Positions 1 to 7,388 of a DNA stretch of 64,000 bases are shown one piece after another. Source of the stretch: Butyricicoccus sp. Marseille-Q5471 (lineage in GTDB: Bacteria; Bacillota; Clostridia; Oscillospirales; Butyricicoccaceae). The position numbers and the translations under genes were made by a program. The stretch covers positions 124,001 to 188,000 of the forward strand of contig NZ_CATNVC010000002.1 of NCBI RefSeq assembly GCF_951230135.1. The letters are read 5' to 3'. Numbering within the stretch: the stretch's first letter is position 1; every line of letters starts with the position of its first letter. A model generated the notes under the pieces. That model made no database searches and was not told the origin of the DNA. It was given only the letters and a program-made list of their open reading frames with translations.

Positions 1-1048
1 TTGCGGTATCCAATATGAGCTGCACCGCACCGGTTCGTGCGCCGGTCAAGTCGGGGTTAGAATCATCAATAATAAAGCTATGCTCCCCTACGCGCACCCA
101 ATAGCGAATGACGCGGCCAAGGAAGTTATAATGATCGATTACACCATCCAACCGCGCATGATGCTCACTTATTTCGCCCTCTCGTGCTATATGCATGCAC
201 TCCGGCCTAACCACAAGTGAGATGCAGCCGCCCGCAGGCACATCGAGTACGACGGGAACATGCAGCGTCTGCCCAGCATACGAGACGAGCGAGCCCCCCT
301 CTTCCGCCGCAACCATCGTTGCCGGCAGGAAGTTCACTGTGCCGACAAAGTCTGCGACAAACTTGTTCACCGGATGGAAGTAAATATCCCACGGCGAACC
401 AATCTGCTCGATTTTTCCGCGCCGCATCACCGCAATGATATCAGACATCGACAGTGCCTCATCCTGATCGTGGGTGACATAAATCGTCGTAATGCCAAGC
501 TTCTGCTGAATTTGCCTCAGCTCGCTGCGCACTTCAACACGCAGTTTCGCATCCAAATTGGACAGCGGTTCGTCAAGCAGCAGAATCTCCTGCCCCATGA
601 TGAGCGCGCGGGCAAAGGCAACACGTTGCTGCTGCCCGCCCGACATTTGCTTGGGAAAGCGCGTTTCCAAGCCTTGCAGGTTGAACATCTCCAGCATGTC
701 ATTGACCTTTCTGTCAACGACATCCTTCGGCACCTTTTTCAGCCGCAAGCCGTAGGAGATATTCTCATACACCGTCATGTGCGGAAACAGTGCATATTCC
801 TGAAACACCAACGGCGTGTTGCGTTTAAACGGCGGTAAGCCGTTCATCCGCTTGCCCTCAATCAGTACATCGCCCTCCTCCGGTTCGGAAAAACCGGCAA
901 GCTGCCGCATCAGCGTGGTTTTTCCGCAGCCGGAAGGGCCGAGCAGCGTGACAAACGCGCCCTTTGGAATGTTCAACGAAACATGGTCGAGCGCTACAAA
1001 ATCGTCGAACCGTTTGACGATATTCCTAAATTCAATAAAGTATCCCAT
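1..1048 (-). CDS. ABC transporter ATP-binding protein, FbpC/PotA type (partial, 3' end cut)
   Basis: ATPase subunit of an importer; it hydrolyses ATP at the inner face of the membrane to drive the permease encoded next door. 349 codons are visible and the gene runs off the left edge. Walker A GPSGCGKT is at about residues 37-44, signature SGGQQQR near 136, Walker B LLLLDEP near 156, and the switch histidine lies in VTHDQDEA near 191. About 100 residues follow the ATPase core, matching the TOBE domain of Fe3+/polyamine/phosphonate-type ATPases. The start (ATG at 1048) follows an SD-like GGAGG. It is the third gene of a minus-strand operon after the binding protein and permease. Substrate is unknown; Fe3+ or sugar-phosphate are family possibilities. 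Confidence 0.92.
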   Translation of the reverse strand, partial: MGYFIEFRNIVKRFDDFVALDHVSLNIPKGAFVTLLGPSGCGKTTLMRQLAGFSEPEEGDVLIEGKRMNGLPPFKRNTPLVFQEYALFPHMTVYENISYGLRLKKVPKDVVDRKVNDMLEMFNLQGLETRFPKQMSGGQQQRVAFARALIMGQEILLLDEPLSNLDAKLRVEVRSELRQIQQKLGITTIYVTHDQDEALSMSDIIAVMRRGKIEQIGSPWDIYFHPVNKFVADFVGTVNFLPATMVAAEEGGSLVSYAGQTLHVPVVLDVPAGGCISLVVRPECMHIAREGEISEHHARLDGVIDHYNFLGRVIRYWVRVGEHSFIIDDSNPDLTGARTGAVQLILDTA

Positions 1049-1067
1049 AGTGATTTCATCCTCCCGC

Positions 1068-2717
1068 TTACAGCTCAAGCTTGATGCCCTGCTTGCCCAG
1101 AATATACTGTGCTGCACGCAGCACGGCAAACGCAATCGTAATCAGAACAATGGTGAAGGCCGCCGCTTCGCCCCACTGTCCATTCTGCACCAACACCATG
1201 ATCGAAATGGTACCGACTGTGGTGCGCGGCGCATAAAGGAAAATAACCACTGACAAGCAGGTGACCGAACGCAGGAAGGACAGCACAAAGCCCGACAAAA
1301 ACGGTGCTTTCAGCAACGGCAAGATGATGTCCTTAAAGGACCGGAAGCTGTTCGCACCAAGATTCAGCGCCGCATCCTCCACCGAGTTTCCGATTTGCTG
1401 CAGACCCGCAGTCGCTGCGCTGTAACAGGTCGGAATATTCCAGAACAGCAGCGCGAGCACCATAATTGCAGCCGTGCCGGTCAGCTCGACCGGCTTTTCG
1501 TTAAACGCCATAACAAAGCCGATACCAAGGAAGATGCCCGGAATCGCGCCCGGCAGAATGGCAAGAAAATCCAATAGTTTATTGATGCCAATCTGCTTTT
1601 TCTGCACGATATAGGCGAGAATCATCGCCAGGAAGGACGCACCAAGCGAGGATAGAAAGGCAAATTTAATGGAATTCCAAATCTGCCCGCCCTTGTGGAA
1701 CACGTACTGGAGATTTTTCAGCGTCATCGACCAGTCATACCCCCAAGCCTTGGTGAACGCACCATAGAGCAGCGTACCGTAAACCAGCAGAATAAAGAGG
1801 GAGATAAACATCGTCAAGCCGAACAACGTCCACTTGACCCACTTGGGCAGAGAAAACGGATTGAGCGAAATCTCCTTGCCGGTGATTGTGACGTAGGATC
1901 GACGGCCAACCCAGAAACGGTTGACCAAAAAGATCATCAGCGCGGGCACCAGCAGGGCAACCGCCAACACCGACGCGGTTTTCATATCATACCAACCCGA
2001 AATTTGCATATAGGCTTCGGTCGGCAACAGGGCAAGGTCGCCACCAATCATCATCGGATTGCCGAAGTCGGTCAGCACGTTGATTGCCGCAATCAGCGCG
2101 CCGCCCGCGATGCCCGGACGGCAGAGTGGGAAAAACACATCCCGGAACACCTGCCAGCGTGTTGCCCCCATATTATAGGCCGCGTATTCCAGATTGGTGG
2201 AAATGGAGCGAATAACACCGTAAATCACCGAATAAGCGTACGGGAAAAAGGTAACAGTTTGCACAATCCAAAGTCCGAAACGTCCGTATATGTCCACCTG
2301 CATGCCGAGCACACCCTTGGTGATGATACCCTGCACGCCAAACAGCAGGATGTAGCTCAGCGCGACGATGAACGGCGGCGACACAATCGGCAAAAGCGTT
2401 ACAAACCGAAACAGACCCTTACACGGCACATCGAGCCGCGCATTTACGTAAGCAAACAAAAACGCAACCGCCGTGCAGGATACAGTAGATATCACGGTCA
2501 TAAACAAGCTGTTTTTGATGGCTGTTGCCCAACGGGCCTTTTGCACCAACTGTGCATAATCCTGCCACTCCGGCACGGTAATCACGCGAATTACCGGGTA
2601 AATCACAAAATATCCCACAAATATCACAATCGCTGCAATGACAATCAATAGCAGCGGTTCATTTTTTAATCGCTTCATTTCCTTTACGGATTCTTTGACC
2701 GAAACTCCGGCCGCCAT
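1068..2717 (-). CDS. ABC transporter permease, two-domain FbpB type
   Basis: 549-residue integral membrane permease containing two fused BPD_transp_1 units, each with about six hydrophobic segments. Two EAA-type cytoplasmic loops, which dock the ATPase, are visible: EYAAYNMGATRWQVFRDV in the N-terminal half and EDAALNLGANSFRSFKDI in the C-terminal half. This fused layout is typical of iron(III)/2-aminoethylphosphonate-class importers. The start follows AGGAAG seven bases upstream. The next gene (ATPase) begins 19 nt downstream, so the two are cotranscribed; a strong hairpin separates this gene from the binding-protein gene upstream. Confidence 0.93.
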   Translation of the reverse strand: MAAGVSVKESVKEMKRLKNEPLLLIVIAAIVIFVGYFVIYPVIRVITVPEWQDYAQLVQKARWATAIKNSLFMTVISTVSCTAVAFLFAYVNARLDVPCKGLFRFVTLLPIVSPPFIVALSYILLFGVQGIITKGVLGMQVDIYGRFGLWIVQTVTFFPYAYSVIYGVIRSISTNLEYAAYNMGATRWQVFRDVFFPLCRPGIAGGALIAAINVLTDFGNPMMIGGDLALLPTEAYMQISGWYDMKTASVLAVALLVPALMIFLVNRFWVGRRSYVTITGKEISLNPFSLPKWVKWTLFGLTMFISLFILLVYGTLLYGAFTKAWGYDWSMTLKNLQYVFHKGGQIWNSIKFAFLSSLGASFLAMILAYIVQKKQIGINKLLDFLAILPGAIPGIFLGIGFVMAFNEKPVELTGTAAIMVLALLFWNIPTCYSAATAGLQQIGNSVEDAALNLGANSFRSFKDIILPLLKAPFLSGFVLSFLRSVTCLSVVIFLYAPRTTVGTISIMVLVQNGQWGEAAAFTIVLITIAFAVLRAAQYILGKQGIKLEL

Positions 2718-2743
2718 AGGATCACTTCCTTTTCCGAGTAGTC

Positions 2744-2778
2744 AAAAAGCGCCCGCCCCTGACAGGCGGGCGCTTTTT
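2744..2778 (-). terminator. Intercistronic hairpin between binding-protein and permease genes
   Basis: A perfect inverted repeat (GCGCCCGCC / GGCGGGCGC) is flanked by A5 and T5, giving a Rho-independent-terminator shape on either strand. It sits inside the operon, so it probably acts as a partial terminator or 3' stabiliser that keeps binding-protein mRNA in excess over permease and ATPase mRNA. Confidence 0.8.
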
Positions 2779-2813
2779 GCTATGCGCTGAGAGCAAAGGA
2801 GAGATGGAAACGT

Positions 2814-3902
2814 TTAGGCGCGCGCCGAAGTAATTTCGGCTTCAAACTTCTCCAATACCGCAGTTTTCATTTCTGTTGCCTTGGCGCGGTCATAATCGAC
2901 CAAATCAACCTCATCCAGCGTCGGCAGACCCTCGGGAGATGCCACATCACCGCGCACCGAATAGCGGTAGGAAATCTGCGTATGGAAATCCTGAACATCC
3001 TTGGTCAGCAGCCAGTCGATAAAGGTTTTGGCATTCTCCGTATTCGGGCCACCCTTAACCACTGCTGCACCACCGACCTCGTAGGCTGTCTGTTTCGGAA
3101 TAATGATATTGAGCGGGTATCCCTGCTGTTTTACCTTAAAGCTGTCGTGCGCCCATGCGATGGATGCGATGAACTCACCGGTTGCAACCGGACTGATGAC
3201 GTCGCCTGCGCCTTTATAATAGTGATGCACGTTCTTATCCAACGCCTTGAGATAATCCCAACCCTTATCTTCGCCCAGACGGAAAAGCTGGCAGGCCGTT
3301 GCAATATAAGCGCCGCCGGCGGTCACGGGGTTCGACCAGACAAACACATCCTTGTAAGCCGGATCGAGCAAATCATCCCATGTTTCCGGCTTTTTGAGAC
3401 CCTTTGACGCAAGCTCCTTTTCAAAGCGCTCATCATTGACGATGATGCTCAGCACGCCCATGTACCATCCCTGCCACATATGATCGGGGTCGTTAAAGCG
3501 TGCATCCAGATCGTTATTATTGGCAGAGTCATACGCTTCGAGCGCGCCCTGCTCCGCCAGTGAGCCGTACAGGTCAACCGAACCGCCAACCAGAATATCC
3601 GCCTTGGGGTTGGCCATCTCCGCCTGTACACGCGCGACCGCATCGCCGCCGCCCAGTGAAATATACTCAATTTCAATGCCGGTATCCTTTTTGAAGCGCT
3701 CAGCCAAATCAATGGTATTGTCTTCATTCAGCGCGGAATAAACCACTAGCTTACCACCCGTCTTAGGCGTCTCAGCATCCAATGCGGAATCCGGAGCTTG
3801 TGGTGTGGAATCTGCCGCAGCATCGCCCCCGCCGCAGCCCGCAAGCAAGCTTAGCGACATCGTCATGGCCAGACACATGCTCAACCAACGTTTGCATTTC
3901 AT
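2814..3902 (-). CDS. Extracellular solute-binding lipoprotein, FbpA/AfuA type
   Basis: 362-residue substrate-capture lipoprotein of the importer. The start at 3902 is chosen because GGAGAGGAG lies 6-8 bases upstream and the protein then begins with a lipoprotein signal (MKCKRWLSMC..., lipobox LLAGC); the frame is open further upstream but has no SD there. After the lipid-anchored Cys and an acidic linker the mature domain opens with KLVVYSALNED, the usual first strand of FbpA-like periplasmic-binding folds. It is first in its operon, with its own TTGACA/TATGCT promoter, and is divergent from the LacI-SBP regulator that probably controls it. Ligand not determinable here. Confidence 0.9.
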   Translation of the reverse strand: MKCKRWLSMCLAMTMSLSLLAGCGGGDAAADSTPQAPDSALDAETPKTGGKLVVYSALNEDNTIDLAERFKKDTGIEIEYISLGGGDAVARVQAEMANPKADILVGGSVDLYGSLAEQGALEAYDSANNNDLDARFNDPDHMWQGWYMGVLSIIVNDERFEKELASKGLKKPETWDDLLDPAYKDVFVWSNPVTAGGAYIATACQLFRLGEDKGWDYLKALDKNVHHYYKGAGDVISPVATGEFIASIAWAHDSFKVKQQGYPLNIIIPKQTAYEVGGAAVVKGGPNTENAKTFIDWLLTKDVQDFHTQISYRYSVRGDVASPEGLPTLDEVDLVDYDRAKATEMKTAVLEKFEAEITSARA

Positions 3903-3961
3903 GATTGTTTTCTCCTCTCCATAAGTAGATGATCGTATGAATACCCTTCTTTGATGGCCTA

Positions 3962-3990
3962 AGCATATCACCATTATTGGAACGTGTCAA
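3962..3990 (-). promoter_or_regulatory. Sigma-A promoter of the ABC importer operon
   Basis: On the minus strand, TTGACA (3985-3990) and TATGCT (3962-3967) are separated by exactly 17 nt. They lie about 60 nt upstream of the binding-protein start codon. Confidence 0.75.
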
Positions 3991-4101
3991 TTTACTTTTG
4001 GTTGTTTTTTACTGTTCTTTACACTTTTCTTACAAAATCAACATCTTTGTATTTTCTAATTTGTGCATATTGTTTCAATCCGCTTTTTCATTGATTTGAA
4101 C

Positions 4102-4130
4102 TTGTCAATTTCATTCATATGTAGTAGAAT
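4102..4130 (+). promoter_or_regulatory. Sigma-A promoter of the LacI-SBP regulator
   Basis: TTGTCA (4102-4107) and TAGAAT (4125-4130) are spaced by 17 nt, 34 nt upstream of the ATG at 4165. The -35 region shares the string TGTCAATTT with the divergent importer promoter at 3985-3993, which could be part of a common operator. Confidence 0.75.
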
Positions 4131-4164
4131 AGAGCCATCTTATAAAGCCAAAGGAGGACATCCC

Positions 4165-6351
4165 ATGCCGACTATCAAGGATATCGCTCGGGAAGCCGGT
4201 GTTTCACACGGCACAGTGTCCAACGTCCTCAACGGCCGCGGCAATGTCAGTGTAGAAAAAATTCGCCTTGTCCGGCAGGCCGCCGAGCAGCTTGGCTACC
4301 GTATCAACGAAAAAGCACAGGTGCTCCGTAAGGGCAGCACGCAGACCGTCGCTCTGCTGGTACCCGGCATGATTGGCGAGCAGTATGCCATGCTGTACGA
4401 GGTGCTTGAGCAAGAGCTTACCGTGTGCGGATACACGCTTCATCTGTATGCAACACAGGGCATCGATGTGGTTGAAAAGGCCATGCTCTGCGAAGCGTTG
4501 GCCACACAGGTCTGCGCCATCATCGTTGACAGCTGTCTTTCGGATGCGGCGCTATTTTATCAGAATGAGACGGACGGCACGCCGGTTTTCTTTTTGCAGC
4601 AGACGCAAGCACCCTATCCCGGAAGCTGCGGAGTCAGTTTTGACTACCGGCTCGCCGGAGACGAGATCGGCCGTTACCTCAAGGAGCACGGCGCTCATTC
4701 GGTGGGTCTGTTCCTTGGCGAAGAGAGCAGCTACGCAATCCAGCAGCTGCTGAGCGGTCTTCGCGCTACGCTATACCGCGACGAGATTATTCTGCGTACC
4801 GTTTGCTGCTCTGACCACCAACTCGACATTGATGCCTTTGAACTGTTTGAAGACAACGCAGCCTATGATTATCTTGTTTGTTCCGACCGGCAGCGCATGC
4901 AGGCAGCGCAGGTCGCACACACCTATGCCAGTTTGACCCCTGCGCCAAAATATGTCGTGCTGTCGCCACACCGTGCCATTTCAGATATCAAGCACGCAAA
5001 TTATGAACTGGATTACAAGCGCATGGCGCATCGAATTTGCAAAACACTATTAGCGCATCTGGAAGAACACGAACCGCTACCCGCCAGCCTGCCCATGCAA
5101 AACACCGGATTTCCGGCGGTCTACCGCTGCGATGTATCCAATGCGGAAGAACTGCAAATGCTCACCGTAGCCTCTCCTGCCTCAGTTGCGCTCAACCGTC
5201 TGCTCCCCTATCTGGAGCGATCGGCCGGCATCCGACTGCGCCAGACGGTCATGAGTCTCAATGATATTTACGAGCTGCTGCAGCGAAGCGAAGAGTCCTC
5301 TCGCTACGACCTGATCCGCATGGACATGGCCTGGCTTGACGAGTTGGGGCCGCGCATTTATTTCCCGCTCGATCAGCTTGCCTTCGATTGGGACGCGCTG
5401 TTTCGCCGCTTTCATCCGATTTTCGGCGAACATTACAGCCGTGTGTGCGGCGAGCGGCTTTGCCTGCCCTATGACCCCAGTACGCAAATCCTTTTTTACC
5501 GCAAGGATATCTTCGAAAATCCCATCTATAAGCGGATGTATTACGAAACCACGCGCAAGGAGCTGCGGGTTCCGCGCACCTTTACCGAATATAACGAAAT
5601 CGCTGCGTTTTTCACCCAGAGCCGCAACCCGCTTTCTCCGCTGAAATACGGATCGACTGCCGCAATTGGCAGTGCAACCGTCAGCACCAGTGAATATCTG
5701 GTGCGGCTGTATGGCAGCGGTGGTGACCTGCTTGATGCTGACGGGCGCATCTCCATCAACACGCCTGCCGCGCGCGACGCGCTGGAAAACTATGCGCAGA
5801 CCTACGAATGCTCGGACAAAACCCAGTATCAATGGTGGAAGAACGCCTTACAGAGCTTTGCCGAAGGATCGGTTGCCATGACCGTGGTATTCATGAATCA
5901 CGCGTCCGATATTCTCAACCTCAAGCGCTCAAATATCGCCGGAAAAATCGGCTTTGCGCCCGTGCCCGGCGGCAAACCGCTCATCGGCGGCGGCGTCATC
6001 GGCATGACACGCACCTCGCAAAAGCACGAGGCCGCCACGCGTTTTCTCGATTGGCTGTATACAGCTCCTGTTGCCTCCACCTTTACCACGCTCGGCGGTC
6101 TGTCGCCCTGCCGTTCGGTTTATGAGGATCGCGGCGTTTATGAAAAGTATCCGTGGCTGTCCGCGGCCAAGCAGAGCTTCCCTATCGGCAAACTGCGCGG
6201 CCACAGCACCTTTTACCACAATTTCAGCCAGTATCAATTGGAGAAACGCCTCTCCTTCGAAATCAAAAGCGCCATTTTAGGTACTGCCACGGTCGGTGAT
6301 GCACTCAGCCGTGCGCAGTGCGCCTGCGAGCAGTTTTTCTCCTCCACCTGA
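4165..6351 (+). CDS. LacI-family regulator fused to a C-terminal ABC-type solute-binding domain
   Basis: 728-residue cytoplasmic protein (no signal peptide). Residues 1-55 are a LacI helix-turn-helix (TIKDIAREAGVSHGTVSNVL) plus hinge. About 60-330 is a LacI/periplasmic-binding-like sensor domain (VALLVPGMIGEQYAMLYEVL). About 390-720 resembles a family 1 extracellular sugar-binding protein, with the LPYDPSTQILFYRKDIFENP, GSATVSTSEYLVRLYGSGGD and GGGVIGMTRTS segments that this family uses to line its ligand cleft. The start is fixed by AAAGGAGG nine bases upstream. It is divergent from an ABC importer. LacI repressors are usually about 340 residues, so this has twice the normal length and two possible ligand sites. 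Confidence 0.88.
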   Translation: MPTIKDIAREAGVSHGTVSNVLNGRGNVSVEKIRLVRQAAEQLGYRINEKAQVLRKGSTQTVALLVPGMIGEQYAMLYEVLEQELTVCGYTLHLYATQGIDVVEKAMLCEALATQVCAIIVDSCLSDAALFYQNETDGTPVFFLQQTQAPYPGSCGVSFDYRLAGDEIGRYLKEHGAHSVGLFLGEESSYAIQQLLSGLRATLYRDEIILRTVCCSDHQLDIDAFELFEDNAAYDYLVCSDRQRMQAAQVAHTYASLTPAPKYVVLSPHRAISDIKHANYELDYKRMAHRICKTLLAHLEEHEPLPASLPMQNTGFPAVYRCDVSNAEELQMLTVASPASVALNRLLPYLERSAGIRLRQTVMSLNDIYELLQRSEESSRYDLIRMDMAWLDELGPRIYFPLDQLAFDWDALFRRFHPIFGEHYSRVCGERLCLPYDPSTQILFYRKDIFENPIYKRMYYETTRKELRVPRTFTEYNEIAAFFTQSRNPLSPLKYGSTAAIGSATVSTSEYLVRLYGSGGDLLDADGRISINTPAARDALENYAQTYECSDKTQYQWWKNALQSFAEGSVAMTVVFMNHASDILNLKRSNIAGKIGFAPVPGGKPLIGGGVIGMTRTSQKHEAATRFLDWLYTAPVASTFTTLGGLSPCRSVYEDRGVYEKYPWLSAAKQSFPIGKLRGHSTFYHNFSQYQLEKRLSFEIKSAILGTATVGDALSRAQCACEQFFSST

Positions 6352-6400
6352 CGCACCGCACGTAGGGCTGCATCATCCGTTACCCGTTCTAAGTGCAATG

Positions 6401-6435
6401 AAAAAAAGCCGCCTCTGAAAGAGGTGGCTTTTTTT
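6401..6435. terminator. Bidirectional Rho-independent terminator
   Basis: A7-GCCGCCTC / GAGGTGGC-T7 hairpin with a 5-nt loop. It lies between the end of the LacI-SBP gene (+) and the end of agrD (-), and can stop transcription from both sides. Confidence 0.85.
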
Positions 6436-6488
6436 CGGATATAGGAATGAAGTTTATAGGAATGTGCAAATTAAGGATTTAGGATGCC

Positions 6489-6623
6489 TTACTTAGCCGA
6501 CTGCTTGCGCAGAGATTCAGGCTCTTTGGGCTGGTACATACCGGCATACGAGGCCATACCTGCCGCATTCATTGCAACCTGATACAGGCCGGAGGCAAGA
6601 GCGTCCCAGATAGAGTTAAACAT
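6489..6623 (-). CDS. agrD: AgrD-like autoinducer peptide precursor without cysteine
   Basis: 44-residue precursor located directly after agrB (3 nt between the agrB stop and this ATG, SD AGGAGA inside the agrB end). It has the AgrD layout: a short amphipathic leader (MFNSIWDALASGLYQVAM), a core region GMASYAGMY, then a charged tail QPKEPESLRKQSAK, which matches the usual AgrD cleavage-recognition tail. There is no cysteine anywhere. AgrD peptides normally cyclise through Cys (thiolactone) or, more rarely, Ser (lactone), so SYAGM with Ser as ring residue is the likely macrolactone (inference). Substrate of AgrB, ligand for AgrC. Confidence 0.8.
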   Translation of the reverse strand: MFNSIWDALASGLYQVAMNAAGMASYAGMYQPKEPESLRKQSAK

Positions 6624-6626
6624 AGG

Positions 6627-7199
6627 TTATCTCCTTTCTCTTTTTTGAACTTCTATAATCATAAGCAAAGCTATGATTGACAAGGTTAACGAAAGAACAA
6701 TACCGGCTGCATAATGCAGCGCATACATAGTTAACGATACAATGCCTACCAACAGTGACGATTGGATGGCACGCTGTCTATTGATACGAATGCTCTCGTC
6801 CGACAGTGGCTTATTGGGGTTTTCAATGGGTGCAAAACGAGCAATCACCATGACGGAAGCTGCATTTATCAAAAAAACCTGTATCGGTTTATCTACCGGG
6901 AACAGATAAGATGTCAACAGCAGGAGCAGAAACGTTGCAATCATCGCGGTGCGGCATCTAAGATGTGAGGAGGCATGATATCCCCCCGTAAAGCGACGTA
7001 TCGGCACAAATGAAATCAGGAACAGGATGCTTGTACCAATTCTGCCAAAAGCCGCGCCCAACAATCCAATAAGACTGAAATTTACAAGATCGGACAGAAG
7101 CAGTTCTGCCCCATACTGATAAATCTCTTTTTCCTCACAAGAGATGTTTCCTCGTGTGACCAAACGGTCAACGATTCGGTTGGATAGTTCAGCAATCAT
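6627..7199 (-). CDS. agrB: AgrB-like membrane endopeptidase
   Basis: 190-residue integral membrane cysteine protease that cleaves AgrD after its core and cyclises the peptide. The catalytic pair is intact: H75 in TGGYHASSHL and C82, with the 7-residue spacing known from S. aureus AgrB (H77/C84). Several hydrophobic segments follow. It is translationally coupled to agrD. Promoter TTGATT-17-TATCAT and a 21-bp-spaced direct repeat lie upstream, separate from the agrA-agrC transcript. Confidence 0.92.
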   Translation of the reverse strand: MIAELSNRIVDRLVTRGNISCEEKEIYQYGAELLLSDLVNFSLIGLLGAAFGRIGTSILFLISFVPIRRFTGGYHASSHLRCRTAMIATFLLLLLTSYLFPVDKPIQVFLINAASVMVIARFAPIENPNKPLSDESIRINRQRAIQSSLLVGIVSLTMYALHYAAGIVLSLTLSIIALLMIIEVQKRERR

Positions 7200-7222
7200 A
7201 TCTCAAACCCTTTCGTGTTTAC

Positions 7223-7251
7223 ATGATAACGCATGAAACCGCTTCAATCAA
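7223..7251 (-). promoter_or_regulatory. agrBD promoter
   Basis: Minus-strand TTGATT (7246-7251) and TATCAT (7223-7228) with a 17-nt spacer, about 25 nt upstream of agrB. The imperfect -35 is what is expected of an activator-dependent promoter. Confidence 0.65.
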
Positions 7252-7261
7252 TACCTTGTAC

Positions 7262-7293
7262 ACTTTTAGCAGTTTTTCGTGCACACTTTGCAG
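7262..7293 (-). promoter_or_regulatory. Candidate AgrA (LytTR) binding direct repeats
   Basis: Minus-strand direct repeats CTGCAAAGTGT (7283-7293) and CTGCTAAAAGT (7262-7272) start exactly 21 bp apart, the two-turn spacing used by LytTR-domain regulators. They end 10 bp upstream of the agrBD -35 element. This would close an autoinduction loop; binding is inferred. Confidence 0.5.
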
Positions 7294-7320
7294 ATCTTCA
7301 TGATTATGACGAAGAGAGTC

Positions 7321-7360
7321 AAAAAACCGCCCGCAAACCCACTTGGATTCGCAGACGGTT
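7321..7360 (-). terminator. Terminator of the agrA-agrC transcript
   Basis: Minus-strand hairpin of about 16 pairs (AACCGTCTGCGAA with G-U pairs) followed by TTTTTT, 28 nt after the agrC stop. It separates agrAC from agrBD. Confidence 0.75.
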
Positions 7361-7388
7361 CTATTAACGGACGCACTATAGCACAGGC

